In this document: positions 12,830 through 25,204 of the stretch, piece by piece
Position numbering within the stretch: the first letter of the stretch is position 1
Layout: the number at the start of each line of letters is the position of its first letter
From: Tretioscincus oriximinensis
Taxonomy: Eukaryota > Chordata > Lepidosauria > Squamata > Gymnophthalmidae
Assembly: GCA_022410635.1 (NCBI GenBank)
Contig: JAJVDF010000437.1
Span: 1,066,375-1,130,374 of the forward strand
Direction: 5' to 3'
DNA length: 64,000 nucleotides
Made by a program: the position numbers and the translations under genes
The notes under the pieces: generated by a model
What the model was told of the DNA's origin: nothing
What the model saw: only the letters and a program-made list of their open reading frames with translations
Database searches by the model: none

Positions 12830-13090
12830 ATGTTGTGACTAAGCCCTAGTTAAAGTGTTCTTTTGACACACTGCTGCTTGCCAGTTTGGCTAAAGGCTTG
12901 CTGTTTATGGTTGCAGTGGCTGGCTGTCAATCAAGTCCTCCTGCAAAGCCAATCAACAGCAGGGGCTGGTTTCCCAGCAAGATAATTATCTAATTTGACA
13001 TCAAGTCATTCTGAAAGGGAGACCTACCCATTTGCAGTGTTAATCAATTGGTTTTCCCTTTCTATTTTTCTGTAAATTCAGAAGAATATG
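12830..13090. promoter_or_regulatory. candidate conserved non-coding element with homeodomain sites
   Basis: A repeat-free, compositionally balanced segment. Positions 12924-12933 read ctgtcaatca, the reverse complement of TGATTGACAG, which is the composite PBX-MEIS/PREP binding consensus. Nearby are gataattatctaatttgaca at 12981-13000, with a TAAT core and a TGACA half-site, and taatcaattg at 13041-13050. Clustering of homeodomain-type sites is a feature of developmental enhancers. The sites are seen; the enhancer role is inference, because such motifs also arise by chance in A/T-rich DNA. Confidence 0.25.
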
Positions 13091-15796
13091 CAGAAAAGAA
13101 GCTTCTAGCAGTCTGCCTTTCTTGCTAGCCAGCCTACCAAATACATATGTGGAAAAAGAAGCATTGGGAAAGATTGTGAAGCCATATCTTGACCTGATTT
13201 TGAAAACTCGAAAACTCTACACTTTCTGTGTAGAGAAACATATATTGCAAAACGTTCAATTTAACGCACCTGCGCGCGCACACACACATATTTCTGTGGC
13301 CAATCAAGATGACCTCATAATCATCAAGTCAAGGTCAATCAGTCATCAACTGTTGAGTGTCATTTCAGCACCTGAGGAAGAGTAGAGCTGTGTCTTCTAT
13401 CTGCTAGTCATCCTTTGGGATTTGAGTAATCTGTGGGTCAGCCATGGCAATTTGGTGCTACCTATTAAATATATTGCTCTGCAAAATAATTTGTTTATTT
13501 AATCTCCCTCTGCTTATTGATGTAGTAAAACCCTCTTGGTAGTCTGAGCAGGATCTTTGTTGACAATGCCCTTATTCCTCAATTCTAGGATTAGAGAACA
13601 TTTTCTAATTCTTTTCTCATCTTATATATATCATTTAAGGTGCCTCTAGACATAATCTTAAACCCATGATTTCCTCAAGACTATATTGGGGTTGCCACAC
13701 ATACTCACTGCAATCTCAATATACTCCCAGATGAGTGCAACAAAAAAGCATGGTAGAAAATCCAGTTCTTAAGCCAGATTGCTTCATTTATCATTTTCTC
13801 ATGGAACTGCTTTTCTTGCAAAGGTATCTGTAGGCAAGAAGGGTTTCAAAAACAAAGACAAAGTGAATGAGTGCTTCCTTGTAGTCAGGTACTTTTACAA
13901 GAGTAGCTATTTTTCATGGAAATGACATATGAGATAAGAACTCAGGATTGTTCCAGCATGACTTCCAGCTGTTTGGGCAAGGAGAGCCAACCGAAGAATC
14001 CAAATCCCACAATTTCCCCTCACCATCGGCAGCATCTTTAGTACTGGGCAACTAAGAGGTACAAAATCCTCTCCCTCCTCTGAATTTCACAAATCTGCAA
14101 CTATAGTACTGTGCACTGCCTCCCACATGCTGCCTAGTGAAAGTCATCATCTTATTCTAAACATGGCAAGCACTTTGTCTCAACAATAACTGTCATTGAC
14201 AGGAAATATAGCAGTCATATTTGAAATTTGTAGTGCTACATTATGGCAGCTTTCTCCAGTGTAGTGTATTGCAAGTTGGCAATGTTCTCTGTTGATGACA
14301 TGAGGATGAAACAAAGCAGACATTTTATACCAGCCTTCATTAAAATATTACGATGGGTTCTCCTTGGATCCATCTTTTTTCCTGGAAGGACATTCCGTAA
14401 ATGGAAAGCACCAAAGACTTCATCTAGCTATTGTGCACGATATTCTCTGCCAAGAGTCTTCATTGGTAGATATTCAAGCTGCCAGCTAATTATTCAACTA
14501 CTGTTTTCTAGCCATACAAAAAGTATACAAAAGCCAACTGTATTTGGTTATTTAGCTACTTTTAGCCAAGACTGATCATGGACAATATGATTTCATCTAC
14601 CAACCCCTTGGCAATGGTGATGGGTATGATGCTGTGCGATCCTACATTGTTCCCCACCATGCTACCATACATGAAAACTCTTGGCAGAGATCTGGTTATT
14701 TGTATATTTGTTAATAAGTCTGGGAACTTTCAGGATCTTTCTGCATACATTCTCCTTCCTTCCTTCTGTAATGAAATCACTTAATTAGAGCGAGGCTCCT
14801 TTAATTTTTTTAAGCCTAGAAGGTGAGTCTTGGGGGTGGGCCTTAGAATATAAAAGGAAGAAGTGCGAGTGAGTTGAGTTGGGTTGATTGATCTGAGTTA
14901 AATAGTTGATGTGAGAGGTTGTTTGAGTGTGTGGCCAAACAATGGAAATAACACTGGTTCTCTGTTAGGAGTGTGAAAATAAATAAATAAATAAATAAAT
15001 ACCAAATACTGAACTGCTGGGGTAGCAGGGAGAGAAAAGTGAAAGCTAGGGGAGATTTAAATGTAAGGAATCTGTGCCAAAGACATTGTAAAGTGCCAGT
15101 ACCTTTTGCCTAACCTAGTATAGTTAATTTGTATCATTGGTTTTCTTTAAGTTTGAGTTTTACCTGTTACCTTGTTTTAATAAAGCTGTTTTTGTGTTTT
15201 AAAACACAGATTTATTATTTAGGATATCAAAGTAAAGGGGCTCATTCTTACTACATTTTCACTCCATAATTTTTGTTTCTTCCTGAGGGGAGTGGTGGCA
15301 GCCTACCTGAAGAATTAAACCCTATTTATAGAACTAATTTATTTTACTCTTCCTATCTCACAAATCCTATCTACACGCATACAAACATAAAATCTGAGTG
15401 CCGTATTCAAATTAAAGACCATCTACCAATAGTAATAAGGGACTGTGTTACAAAACCCAAACCGAGTAACTATATAAGAAAAGAACTTACACAGTCTTAG
15501 CCCCCCACTTGGTTTCATTACACCTCCCTCCTGGAGGTTTCTCGCATGGTAAACATTTCACGAAATATACATGTAAGCACTTCTATTTTGAGACACTGAC
15601 ATTGTTGCTCAATTTCCCAAAATTAATTTTCTCTGTGTTGTGACAGCCATTCCATTTGGAAGACAGGCAGATGTCTAGCAAACCTAAGGCAAGGCTGACA
15701 GGTTCTTGTGATGTTTCCTGCCATCTGGAACTAGCCTAAGGGTGTATGGCAGAACACTTGGAAGCTCCGCTTAAAGAGTGACAAGATGCTACAAGA
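13091..15796. other. unique DNA with one (AAAT)n microsatellite
   Basis: No gene or large repeat is recognised. A perfect AAAT/AATA tetranucleotide repeat lies at 14976-15001. Frames at 14243-14575 and 14578-14784 have no known domain. Confidence 0.4.
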
Positions 15797-16250
15797 TTTT
15801 ATTTATTTATATTTCTATACCGCTCTATAGAAATAGAAATAAATGGCTCAGTTGCTTAGGAAATGGCCTCTCATCTGGAAGATCGGGTTTCAAAGCCCTG
15901 TGTCAGACATGGGGAGGGGTGAGCACCTTCTCCTAGCCTGTAGCTCTAGCCAACCCAGCTATTCAAAAGCATGAATTGCAACTGACTGCCAGTAGATACA
16001 TGGGAACCATAGAAGGTAAGCCTTAGGGCAAAAAATACTCTTGTAAGCCGCTTTGAATCCCTCTGAAAGGTGAGAAAAGCAGGGTATAAGAACCAAGTTG
16101 TTCTTCTCCTTCTCCTTTTTTCTTTTTCTTTTTTTCTTTTTCTTTTTCTTCTATAGCCAAAGATCTCAGGCCAGTTAACAATAAAAACCAACATATTAAC
16201 ATATTACAACCAGATATTAAAACAAGATTCAATTAAAACATCTTAACATT
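15797..16250 (-). repeat. L2-type LINE 3' tail, split by a SINE
   Basis: The left piece (15797-15830) reads atttatttatatttctatac, then cgctctatag. The right piece (16157-16250) continues ccaaagatctcaggccagtt aacaataaa. Joined, they give a typical L2-type 3' end in reverse orientation. The intervening 15831-16149 is a SINE, so the L2 tail was there first. Confidence 0.65.
15831..16149 (+). mobile_element. tRNA-derived SINE inserted in an L2 tail
   Basis: The head has an A-box-like atggctcagttgcttagg and a B-box-like gggtttcaaagccc at about 15886. The body has 'catggggaggggtgagcacc' and 'ctgtagctctagccaaccca', and the tail 'cttgtaagccgctttgaatc', 'gcagggtataagaaccaagt', then C/T-rich repeats. 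The insertion is flanked by a 7-bp direct repeat, tctatag, at 15824-15830 and 16150-16156. The best-preserved SINE of this family in the window. Confidence 0.8.
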
Positions 16251-16860
16251 TTTTGATGCCAAAATTCTTCCAGTTGAGATTCATGTGTTTTACCATTGTT
16301 GTGACAGAGAAGTGCTAATTTATTTGCCATGACGATGGACTTCTATGATTGGTATGAATTATACAAGAGGAAAACAACAGAGTGCCATTATTAGAACAAA
16401 ACGTTTCAAATCCAATTGTTTGAAGCAAGTTAAGTTTGCTTCTTGCTTATTCTCAAATCCTCTCTGTTTATCTGTGAATGGATGCTATGTACTGATGCTG
16501 ATTGGATCAGCAGGAGACCAGCTTGTTGGAACAAAAGTTGTCTTCTCACACCCTGCTGGTCTCTGTCCTTGTTATAAATTTGGGATGCTTATATGAATGT
16601 CTATGTACTGCAGCGTGTCCTCAGTCCATCTCTTTCCCCAGGGTAAATAAAGAAAAGAGATTTTTATTTTATTTTTATATTGATCTCAAAATTAATTGCA
16701 TAGTTCCTATAAGCCGTAATCTGCATACATTATTGATTAATTTGCAATTTGTTATCCAGAGTCTCCAACTATTATATAAAATTACTTTAAATTTACTAGT
16801 ATGCTTGAGCCCAAGCAATTAGATGTAACTCATGAACGAAGACATTTGGGAGGAAGAAAA
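16251..16860. other. unique AT-rich DNA
   Basis: No recognised repeat or gene. Open frames at 16345-16822 look like random translation. Confidence 0.4.
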
Positions 16861-17161
16861 CAGTGATGAGAAAGAAGATGAATCTGCTTTTTATACTCTG
16901 CCATTCTCATCCAAAGGGACTCTTACAAATGGCTTACAAGGTTATTTTTTGCCCAAAAGCTAACTTCTATCTTCCTCACCATGTTGTGGTGGTACCCATT
17001 TATCTACTCACAAATATTTTTGCTTTCGAACAGCTGTGTTGACTGAAGCTAAGGCCAGTAGAAGGCGCTCACCCCTCTCCATGGCCAACACATGGGCCTC
17101 GAACTGGATATTTTTGTGGAACCAACGATCTCTTAAACGCTTACACCACCATGCCTCTCTC
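16861..17161 (-). mobile_element. tRNA-derived SINE, minus strand
   Basis: In reverse orientation this carries the same body as the 10.5, 15.8 and 62.8 kb copies: plus-strand tagaaggcgctcacccctct then ccatggcc. It also has the same tail (aagcagatt after a tataaaaa stretch, at the left end). Its head, read on the minus strand, is gagaggcatggtggtgtaag, matching the 10.5 kb copy. Roughly full length. Confidence 0.75.
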
Positions 17162-17409
17162 AAATTTACTACTGAGTTTCACCAAAGGTGGCTTTTATTT
17201 GCATTTCGTTTGCTACACAAAGTTGCAGTTTTTCTACTTACATTCTTGCTCCCTCTCATCTCAGTATGTGAGGCATCTGATTTTTCATCAATTTTGAAAG
17301 ACACATAGCCATCAACTGGTTGACATATTGCTGCGCTTATACAGTAGAGGACTTTCGTATGTTTCTAAGGAGTCCGCAAGGTGACAAAATCAAGAAGCCA
17401 TTTAGTAAC
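17162..17409. other. unique DNA flanking the L1 insertion
   Basis: No recognised feature up to the target-site duplication at 17410. Confidence 0.4.
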
Positions 17410-17426
17410 TGTACAGCTGATTTCTC
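17410..17426. repeat. L1 target-site duplication, left copy
   Basis: tgtacagctgatttctc, identical to 18805-18821. Together they bracket the truncated L1. Confidence 0.9.
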
Positions 17427-18804
17427 TCTCTTTTTTTTCATAATGAAGTTTTATTTAAGAGTTTGCATGTTTCAAAATTACAAAATGAATGAGTAGTCAA
17501 AAACAGTCGAACAACAATAACAAAATATTACAAAATAGTGCAGCAAAACTTCAAGTGCAATGCAGAATTACAACAAAGTGGTTCAAGGCAACTGTGAACT
17601 AAGTGTGATTCCATGAAAAGCCAGACAATGTCTGTGGGTTATTGAACAGGCCCCTCACCCACCAGAGTAGGAGACGATGGTGGTGATGAGACATGGGAGC
17701 CATCACCAACACACGTCCTGGTGGGAGATGTGGGATGAAGGCTGAGGGTAATCTCTGAGGCATCAAGGAGAAAGGAAAAAGTTTGAGAAAGTCTTTTCAT
17801 GAGGAAGAGCATCTGAGGGGAGTCGGGAGGGCGTAATGATGGATCACAGCGAGCCGCTGTAAACCAGGGTGACCATTTCTTGGTGAACTTCGGAGTTTCT
17901 CTCTGACCTGACATCCTTGACCATTCATGGATCAATTCGTTTAGAACTCCCGCCCAGACTCTGTTGACCCATGATTCCTTTGAAAGGGACATAACTGACT
18001 TCCAGTGAGTCGCAATTTCAAATTTAGCGGCTGTAAGAAGACTTTGAATAAGGTTGCGATTAGGGAGGTTATAATGGTCAAATTTAAACTAGAAGAGAAA
18101 GACAAGAGCCGGAGTAAAGGTTAAGGTAATCTTAAGAACACTACATAAACAGGATTGGATGGTTAGCCAAAATGTTTGGATGTACGGGCAGCTCCACCAA
18201 AGATGTAAATATGTNCCTGTCTGGAGGCAACCNTGCCAANAGAGGGGGATTGAGTTTGCAAACATCCTGGAGAGAAGTACAGGCGTTCTGTACCACCTAT
18301 AGAAAATGCGTAGTGAGAGTTCCCGGTCGGTTTGTGAGATGTGGGATGAGACTAATTTACTAGGGAGGTATTTCCAGGTTTTGTCATCCAATTGAAAATC
18401 ACACTCTGATTCCCAGAAAGATTTTAAAGAAGGGGAACATAATGTTTGGGAATCGAGCAGAATGCGATACAACTTGGAAACGAAACCCCTTTCCGTGGGA
18501 GAGTAATCCTGCAGCAGGACTTCGAAAGGGGAAATAGAACACAAGGGGGAATATTTATTCAGCAGTTTGGAAACAAATTTCTGAAGGGATACCGGTTCCA
18601 GCCAACGGGAAGCAGGTAAGTCTAGTAGGTTCTTGATTTCAGCTATGGTGAGTGAGGAAAAGTTCTTAGAATCAAAGTCTAACATAGAATGAAAGCCTGC
18701 CTCCCGGAGTCGGTTCCAGAGCAGGGGAGAAAGGTGGCAAGGTGCCCCTGGGAGCCAGTGAATTCCTACAATCAAGGAAGGGAAAGGGAAGAGTTTAGGT
18801 TGCA
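17427..18804 (-). mobile_element. 5'-truncated L1 LINE with intact target-site duplication
   Basis: A 1.38-kb insertion on the minus strand that keeps only the end of ORF2 and the 3' UTR. Its 3' end lies at the left: an aataaaacttcattatg stretch followed by a run of A (T on the plus strand at 17431-17438). It is bounded by a perfect 17-bp duplication, as expected for L1 target-primed reverse transcription. The perfect duplication suggests a moderately young insertion. The 5' end is truncated inside ORF2. Confidence 0.92.
17639..18804 (-). pseudogene. L1 ORF2 C-terminal domain, frameshifted
   Basis: Two minus-strand frames cover the C-terminal part of L1 ORF2p, the endonuclease/reverse transcriptase that copies L1 RNA into the genome. 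The first (to 18089) contains FYRWYRTPVLLSRMF, then a WxGC...TYLHLWWSCPYIQTFW stretch. This is the C-terminal cysteine/histidine motif C-X3-C-X7-H-X4-C; two of its codons, including the first cysteine, are hidden by N bases. After a frameshift between about 18089 and 17992 the protein resumes with FTKKWSPWF and stops at 17639. The endonuclease and reverse transcriptase domains are missing, so this is a dead fragment. The ATG at 18805 overlaps the target-site duplication and is not the protein's own start. Confidence 0.88.
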
Positions 18805-18821
18805 TGTACAGCTGATTTCTC
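18805..18821. repeat. L1 target-site duplication, right copy
   Basis: Perfect 17-bp match to 17410-17426. Confidence 0.9.
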
Positions 18822-19157
18822 CTATGCAGTCAGTCTACAGGTGCAACTCCATTGTGAGGCAATCGTGAATCACCCTCTGGTTGGAGGATGTGGGGAGCAA
18901 AGAATATGCCTGTTCTGACAGAGTTTTTAAATGGTTTGGGAGAAAGGTGATGAAATTCAGATTGAGTTCAATTTCTGCCCTCACATGCTAACTCTTCTAG
19001 ACTTGGTCTAGGGATTCTGACATCGCCTCCTCTCCACCCCCTTGTACAGTTCTCTTTGCATGTTCAAAATCCTGCCCAGAGCTTTAGTGGAGAGAAAGAG
19101 ATGCTGTATTTGGTTTCCCCGGCACTCGTGAAAAACCAGCCCACTTCCAAAGAAACA
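18822..19157. other. unique DNA, nothing recognised
   Basis: No recognised repeat or coding segment. Confidence 0.4.
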
Positions 19158-19315
19158 GGCTGTATCCACACGGCATGATGAAGTCTGCATAAAAGAGCTG
19201 TCCTGGCAGCTCCTGCAGATGTAATGGTGGTTTGTCAGTGACGCAGTCGTACAGATGGCCACCCACCTGCTATCAAAGGTAGGAGCGGGTTTTATCCCTG
19301 CGTGTGGTTGCAGCC
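19158..19315. mobile_element. candidate short non-autonomous DNA element
   Basis: The ends form imperfect terminal inverted repeats: ggctgtatccacac at the left and ggctgcaaccacac (reverse complement of the right end). The ends resemble the 'ggctgcatccacac' termini of the 60.6 kb element. It is 158 bp long with no coding capacity. No clear target-site duplication was found, so the boundaries are provisional. Confidence 0.4.
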
Positions 19316-21243
19316 ACAGTTTAATCTCCTTCTGCACACTTGTTCCTGTGGCCCCTCACAGTACAAACGCACAATCATTTCAGCTTCAAAACATTTTGTT
19401 TTCTTCCCCCTTTTTCTAGACATTAGTGAAGCTGTTCCTGTGCAGTTGCCCTCTTGCACAGAAGTCAGGCATTGGAAATACAGGAGCAAGGAAATGAAGT
19501 GTTTGCAGGCAGAAGGGTTTGCGAGTTTGTGTTATGTGGGACCATAGGAGCAGATTAAAACCACTGGGCAGATTTATTTGGAAGTATGTTGGTTTGTCTT
19601 TTTTGTGGAAAGTGGAAACAATAGTTGTAAGTCTATTGTGTCTGCCCGTTGTCTTCTAATCATTCAACCATATCTTAGCAATGTCCACAGCAGCCTATGA
19701 TTGCACTGTAGAATTTTCAGCCATGGTTTTTCACATTCAGAAGTGGCTGGTTTACACGCACACATGCCTACACGAACGAACACACACACATGTCCAGATT
19801 TCTGCCCCCCATTGGAAAAAAATTCCAAAGTAAAACAGGTTTTGGTTATCAAAGTGGGCTCACACAAGAAATAATTCAATAGAAAAGTCCTTGTAAATCT
19901 AGAATTAGAAAATGAAGATAATCCAGCGTGAAAGGAAAACGTTTCCTGTTTGGTTTAAACCAGAGGAGTATCAGTCCATTGTGAATGGAAATCTGTGGTT
20001 TAAAGATCCTGCCAGAAGAGCATCAGTGACAGTGGCAAATCATATACAGCATCCAATAAAGAGGAAGCTTGAAAGATGGTAAAGGAGTGATGGGGTCAAG
20101 TGTGGAGGACAGAGCTGTTACTACAGTGGTATCTGGTAAAAGGACACACATGTCCTCAGGAGTAGAGCTGGGGATAACCAAGAAGTCAAATGCTGTGCAT
20201 GAACCAGAAATTTGCATTCAGTAAAGCAACCAAATACAGGCCAAACCTGGAGCAGAAGGTAATTTAAAGCTCAAAAACTGTCAAGAGATAGGCTGCTTCT
20301 CCATTACAAACTTAATACCACTATTTTTATTAAATGCAAGAAAACACTTCTGCATGTATGTCTCCACTCACCTCCAATTTTCCTCGCTGCTGCTTGTTTC
20401 TCCTCTGTAACATTTCCTGGTAACTTCTTGACATCACATGCCCCATAAGTCATCGCTGCATTATTATACTACAATCCCCAGCATTCTCAGTGATCTGAGA
20501 GCCAATGAGCTTTTTACAGCCAGACTGAATTCGCATTTCTGAATGTCCCCACTAAACAATCTTTCACGTTTAAAAGAAGTCTGCTGCTGAATTGAGAAAA
20601 ATGAAATAACAGAAATACAGGAATCACAAGCCTTTTTAGCGAGTGGGACATTCTATGTATACTTATGTATTACATTTCTACTTATATCTCATAGGGAACT
20701 TTTAAAATTCCAATGCACATTTTAAACAAAAAAAAACAGAGCTTTAAGAACCAATTAAAAACATAATTGGTACTAGAATAGCAGCCAATTCAGCCAACCA
20801 GGCAGCAGCCTTAGTGCTGCAGTCTGCACTGCCTGCAGCTCCTGAGTCATCATCAAATGATCACAATTTAAATAGCTTTATAATAATCCAACCTAGAATT
20901 TACTATAACAATACCTGTCTAAAAATGGGATGTTACCAGGCATGCACTTTAACTGGAAGAAAGGCTGGAGTACCCCTTTATTACATATTTATCCTATTCA
21001 AGTTATTAAAACTCAACTCCACAAGGCTCCAAATTTGTGTCTTGTAAAATTCATTTCATTTTATTGCTGTCAAGCAGCAGTCAAGCATATGCATTGCTTT
21101 TATTGGTTCAGAAGGAATGGAGAGAGAGAGTTAGTCGTCATTCGCATTCTGATGACATCTCACCCCCAATTACCCAATTACAGTGTTTTCACCACAGGAG
21201 AAAACAAGGCTGAATAGTTATAATCAGGGTGCTTGGTTACAAG
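19316..21243. other. unique DNA, nothing recognised
   Basis: No repeat family, exon or RNA is recognised. A short CA-rich microsatellite-like stretch lies near 19755-19790. Confidence 0.4.
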
Positions 21244-22069
21244 ACTAAGGGTGCTTTCACACAACTATTTTATGCCTCATTTATAGCGACATTATGAAGG
21301 TCACGTCGCACGTGTTAAGCGTGTATCAGTAAAACTTCCGCAATAAAGGCCATTTATTCCGCAATAAACTATTGCTCGGATAATCAGGAATAATTGCAGA
21401 GAATGTCCGAAACCTTGCAGCCAACCTCCATCACTTCCTCTCCTATGTTACCATTATTAGTGCGAGAGACAGGAGGGGAGAGATGACAGGAGGAAACGCC
21501 GCCTCCTTCGGCGGGGAAATCTGCCCTCTGCCTCCTTTTTGGGGCCAGAGCCAATCTGCAGGGAATTCTCCTGAAGAAGGGGAGACGGCTGCATTCTGCT
21601 GGCCCCATCCATACGGAGCCTTGGTCTGGGTAACGTTTTGGGGACAGAGCTTGGCCACCCACATGCCAAAATGTCCCAAAACGTTACCCAGACCTAGCAG
21701 AACACAGTCATCTCCACTCCTTCAGCAGAATTCCCTGCAGATCAGCTCTGCCTGCTGTCAAATAGATCGGCTGAAGGAAGGAGGAGATTTTGTTCCTCTT
21801 CCTTTTGCAAAGCCGATCTCCAGGCAGAGGCCCCCAAAAGCAGGCAGAGGGCAGCCTGAGTTTAGGAAAAGGCTTCTCATGACACGCAGCTGACTGATCG
21901 GCTCTGATGGGCTGGCTGCGTATCACGAGAATTCATGTATACGTGTGAACAGACACACTGTTATATATTCCGGAATATAGCTTTGTGGTGTGAAGGGATA
22001 GGCATTTGCTATATTCCAGAATATAGCTTTATAGCGCTTTTTCGGTCATCGTGTGAACAAACCCTTAGT
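21244..22069 (+). mobile_element. non-autonomous DNA transposon, family A, long form (copy 1)
   Basis: Termini are actaagggtgctttcacaca on the left and actaagggtttgttcacacg (reverse complement of the right end). Near the left end is ataaactattgctcgga; near the right end is ctatattccagaatatagct. Both internal markers recur in the copies at 36.8, 39.6 and 50.9 kb. The middle (about 21420-21900) is GC-rich and includes an inverted repeat around gtaacgttttggg (21630-21643 and 21672-21690). No transposase is encoded, and open frames on both strands here reflect GC-rich composition only. Ends of this type suggest a hAT-like transposase, but no clear 8-bp target duplication was found. Confidence 0.7.
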
Positions 22070-23298
22070 AGAGAAGAAACAAGCTTTAAAATAAGGAACC
22101 TAAAAACACGCAGGGCAAATCCAAATTAAGGTAAACAGGGCAGATTGACTTGTTAAAGAAACACCAAAACTGTGATTCCAAAAATCTTGTCCTTAGTTGA
22201 GGACAACTTTAAACTTGCAAGATGGACAGAAACAGATTAGGTGCATCTCACAAGCTGCTGCCTCACTTAAAGTCCAAAAAATAGGCAACATCACCAAACA
22301 ATCACCATCATCACTCACAACATCACCAAATTCTAGCAAAAAGGATGGTGAATCCAATATCCATTGTTTTAGATTGCCTTCAGACAACCTGTGGGAATCT
22401 TTAAAAAGACTCCAGCAGATAGGCACACATAATAAACAATTATGGGCTTAGTTTTTTATTATGTAAATCCTGCTGGAAGCTGCCAAAATTAAATTCTACA
22501 ACTTAGTCAGTTTCTGATTTGCATTTACCTGAATTAATCCATTTTAGTAAAGTTGGAGTTACTTAACATTCTGAGGCCCTGTTTGCACAAGCTGCGCAAT
22601 CTGTTTTAGTGCCTACAGTTGCTAAAGCCTATGCAAAGAGGTCCTAAAAATGATCATGCTAGTCCATTTCTACTAAAGTGGATTAAATCAGATCAAAGTA
22701 AACCAGGTCAAGTAAGGACAATGATTTGGGGAAACCTGGCACTATTTCTGGACTTTCTGTGGTAGCAATTTATGGAGTATTGGCTCACTATCCTGGGATC
22801 ATATGGGGAAATGCCAAGAACATGTCTGGCATTCTCAATATAGTCCTAGGGAAATCACAATTTTTAACCTGCTTTGGAGACACCCTTAATAAGTCTATTT
22901 TTAATTGTGTCATTTTTAAAGCATTTTTAATCAGTTTTACTGTAATTCATCCAAGAACTCTGGATATCTGGTTGCTGGATAATTAGCCAAACAAATTATT
23001 CCTCCCATAGAGAAAGCCTCTCCAAAAGTCAGGTGTGTCTAGCCATTGGCCAATTTTTAGATAAAGTTGGCAAGAAAAAATGCAATTAATTATACATATA
23101 TGAAGGGGGGAAGCTAGGATTTCTGCTCCCATGGTGATGTCTTTCCAAATCAAGCAGAAGGGAAGGGCTAACGTGATATTTATTTCTTTCCTCTCTCTTA
23201 CAACTCCACAATTGCTTGGTTGCAAGCAATATGTGAATTTAGAGAGTAGGAAGAAAAGCTTTAAGCCTGCATCTTTTTTTCAGAGCAGTGCTATGCAA
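22070..23298. other. unique DNA, nothing recognised
   Basis: No recognised repeat, gene or RNA. Confidence 0.4.
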
Positions 23299-23375
23299 CA
23301 TCTGAAGAAGTAGATTTGTCTGCAAAAGCTCATGCCACCTGCAGTACCTTTTTCTTGATAGTCCCTGTGATGCAA
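23299..23375 (+). repeat. reptile retroelement 3' end ('ctgaagaag' type)
   Basis: catctgaagaagtagatttg, then gcaaaagctcatgcc, resembles a common reptile repeat terminus ('tctgaagaagtgg...cgaaagcttatgc...ttagtctctaaggtgc'). It recurs at 51586 and, reversed, at 48485. I suspect a Penelope-like origin, but that is memory-based inference. Confidence 0.35.
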
Positions 23376-25204
23376 GAATATCAGTCAATACTAAAGAAAA
23401 TCAGCCTTGACAAATGGTGAAGCAGAAGTTGAAATATATATTTTGACTTCCTAATGAGAAGACAAGGTTATTTGGGAATAACTAATACTTGGCAAGGAAG
23501 AAACAGAAGATGAGGTTAAAAAAAGTTAGCTTGTGTTCTGGAGGCAACAAACATGAAGCCATGCAGAATCCAGGGACAGACAAGTCCAGCATGCTGTGGT
23601 TTGTGGGGTTCCAAAGAGCCACACATGACTAAATGACTAATCAATTATAATTTATGGCATTCCAAAGAACATTAGACTTGACAGAATGGAGTTTGTTTTT
23701 TGTTTACTGAATTACTATTATGTATTTTTATCAGTGTGAAGGAAAGACAAAAATGCTAAGAAAACCTAGAGTGCTTTCTGAAATATTTCAAAACCTATAT
23801 TATAATTCCACATGGCATTTAGATATTTGAAATATATTTATTGAGGTCTGCAGTGGGAGAGTTGTCATTTCTGCCACCTGCATTTTCTGGATGGAAAACC
23901 TCTTTTTAATTGCTGGCAAAAAATTAAATAAAATAATAATAAGTGTTGGCGACACAGAGGTGTGGAGAAAAGTCATAATGTTGTCAGCAAGAAAATTCTG
24001 ACTGTGAATGAAAGCAGAAAGTAGCATAATCGAGACAAAGAATTAATACCTCAAAGTATTAATACATTTTGTTCCTGTAGGATATTATTTGAATTTGAAA
24101 TTGAGACCATAATTTGATTTATGAATAGAGTACAACCATGAAAAACGTAATATAATACTTCTTCCTGGATCACTGGAAATATGTGCAAATACAATAAAGG
24201 AAACTTTGGCTTTCCTGCTGAAATGTAACCATTTCAGTAAGCCTGGCTACAAATTAATATATTCCAGCTTCNAGAAACAGATCATGACTTTTCTGACTTA
24301 TCACCAGTGCTGTTGTTTCATCTCCCTGAGACTGAAGGTGCCTCCCCAAGAGTTTCACACCACGAAATTACTTACACGATTAAGAATCTGCCCTATGTGG
24401 TGGTGGTGGGAGTTCAGCAATCTAATCGGTAAAAAGCTCTGTTGCCCCAGAATTTCCAAAAGTGTAATTTTTTTTAGCTTTCATAGTNGATGGGTTTTAC
24501 ACTCACTGCGCCTACTTTATGTCTGGTTTGTGAGGACAGGGCTGATATCACATGATTTAGACATTGCTATTTGACCATGGAGGTGATCCACAAAGCCTCA
24601 ACCCCCTAGACTTGCAACATCAGAAATTAGGTAGAGTCTACACTCCGGGACCATTCTTGCTTCAACATGTACATTTGTGGACTGCTTTTAACCACAGCTG
24701 GAATAGAACTGGGAGCTCTGGAATGGAAACAATTTAGAAGATCACATATATAGAATAATCAAACCAGCAAGCTGCTTGTTCTGATTCATGTAAGTGCAAA
24801 AAGGTCCTTTAACTGTGTTGTTTCAGTCCCTGGTTTTTTGGGCAGAGGGGAAAGAAGTTTGTATTTCTATATTTTGTCTGTCTATTACTGTCTGAGAAAG
24901 AAATATAGACTTAAGAATATAACAGAGTTTTGCAAAAGGTTAATATATAGTCTATTTTTCTTAATAATCTTTGCTATCTGATTGCACAATATTTCTTCAG
25001 TTCTATTGTCACATGAATTGTTTTTCTTGACCAATCTCTTCCTCAAGGGGCTAGAAAGGACATTAATTGTCTCTTTTGTTCAGAAAAGGTATGAATCATC
25101 CAACTTGAAATATAGTAGGCCACATCTTTTTGGGTGCTCTACAGGAGGAAATGGTTNAAGGAGAAATCATTTAAATGAATAAAAATAAAAATCCAGTTAA
25201 AGTA
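23376..25204. other. unique AT-rich DNA, nothing recognised
   Basis: No recognised repeat or gene. Isolated N bases lie at 24272, 24488 and 25157. Confidence 0.4.

Noticed and set aside
14243..14784. Two adjacent plus-strand frames of 110 and 68 codons
   Set aside because: No recognisable domain on either strand; length is within chance for this base composition.
21384..21926. Cluster of open frames on both strands
   Set aside because: They lie in the GC-rich core of a non-autonomous transposon, where stops are rare by composition.
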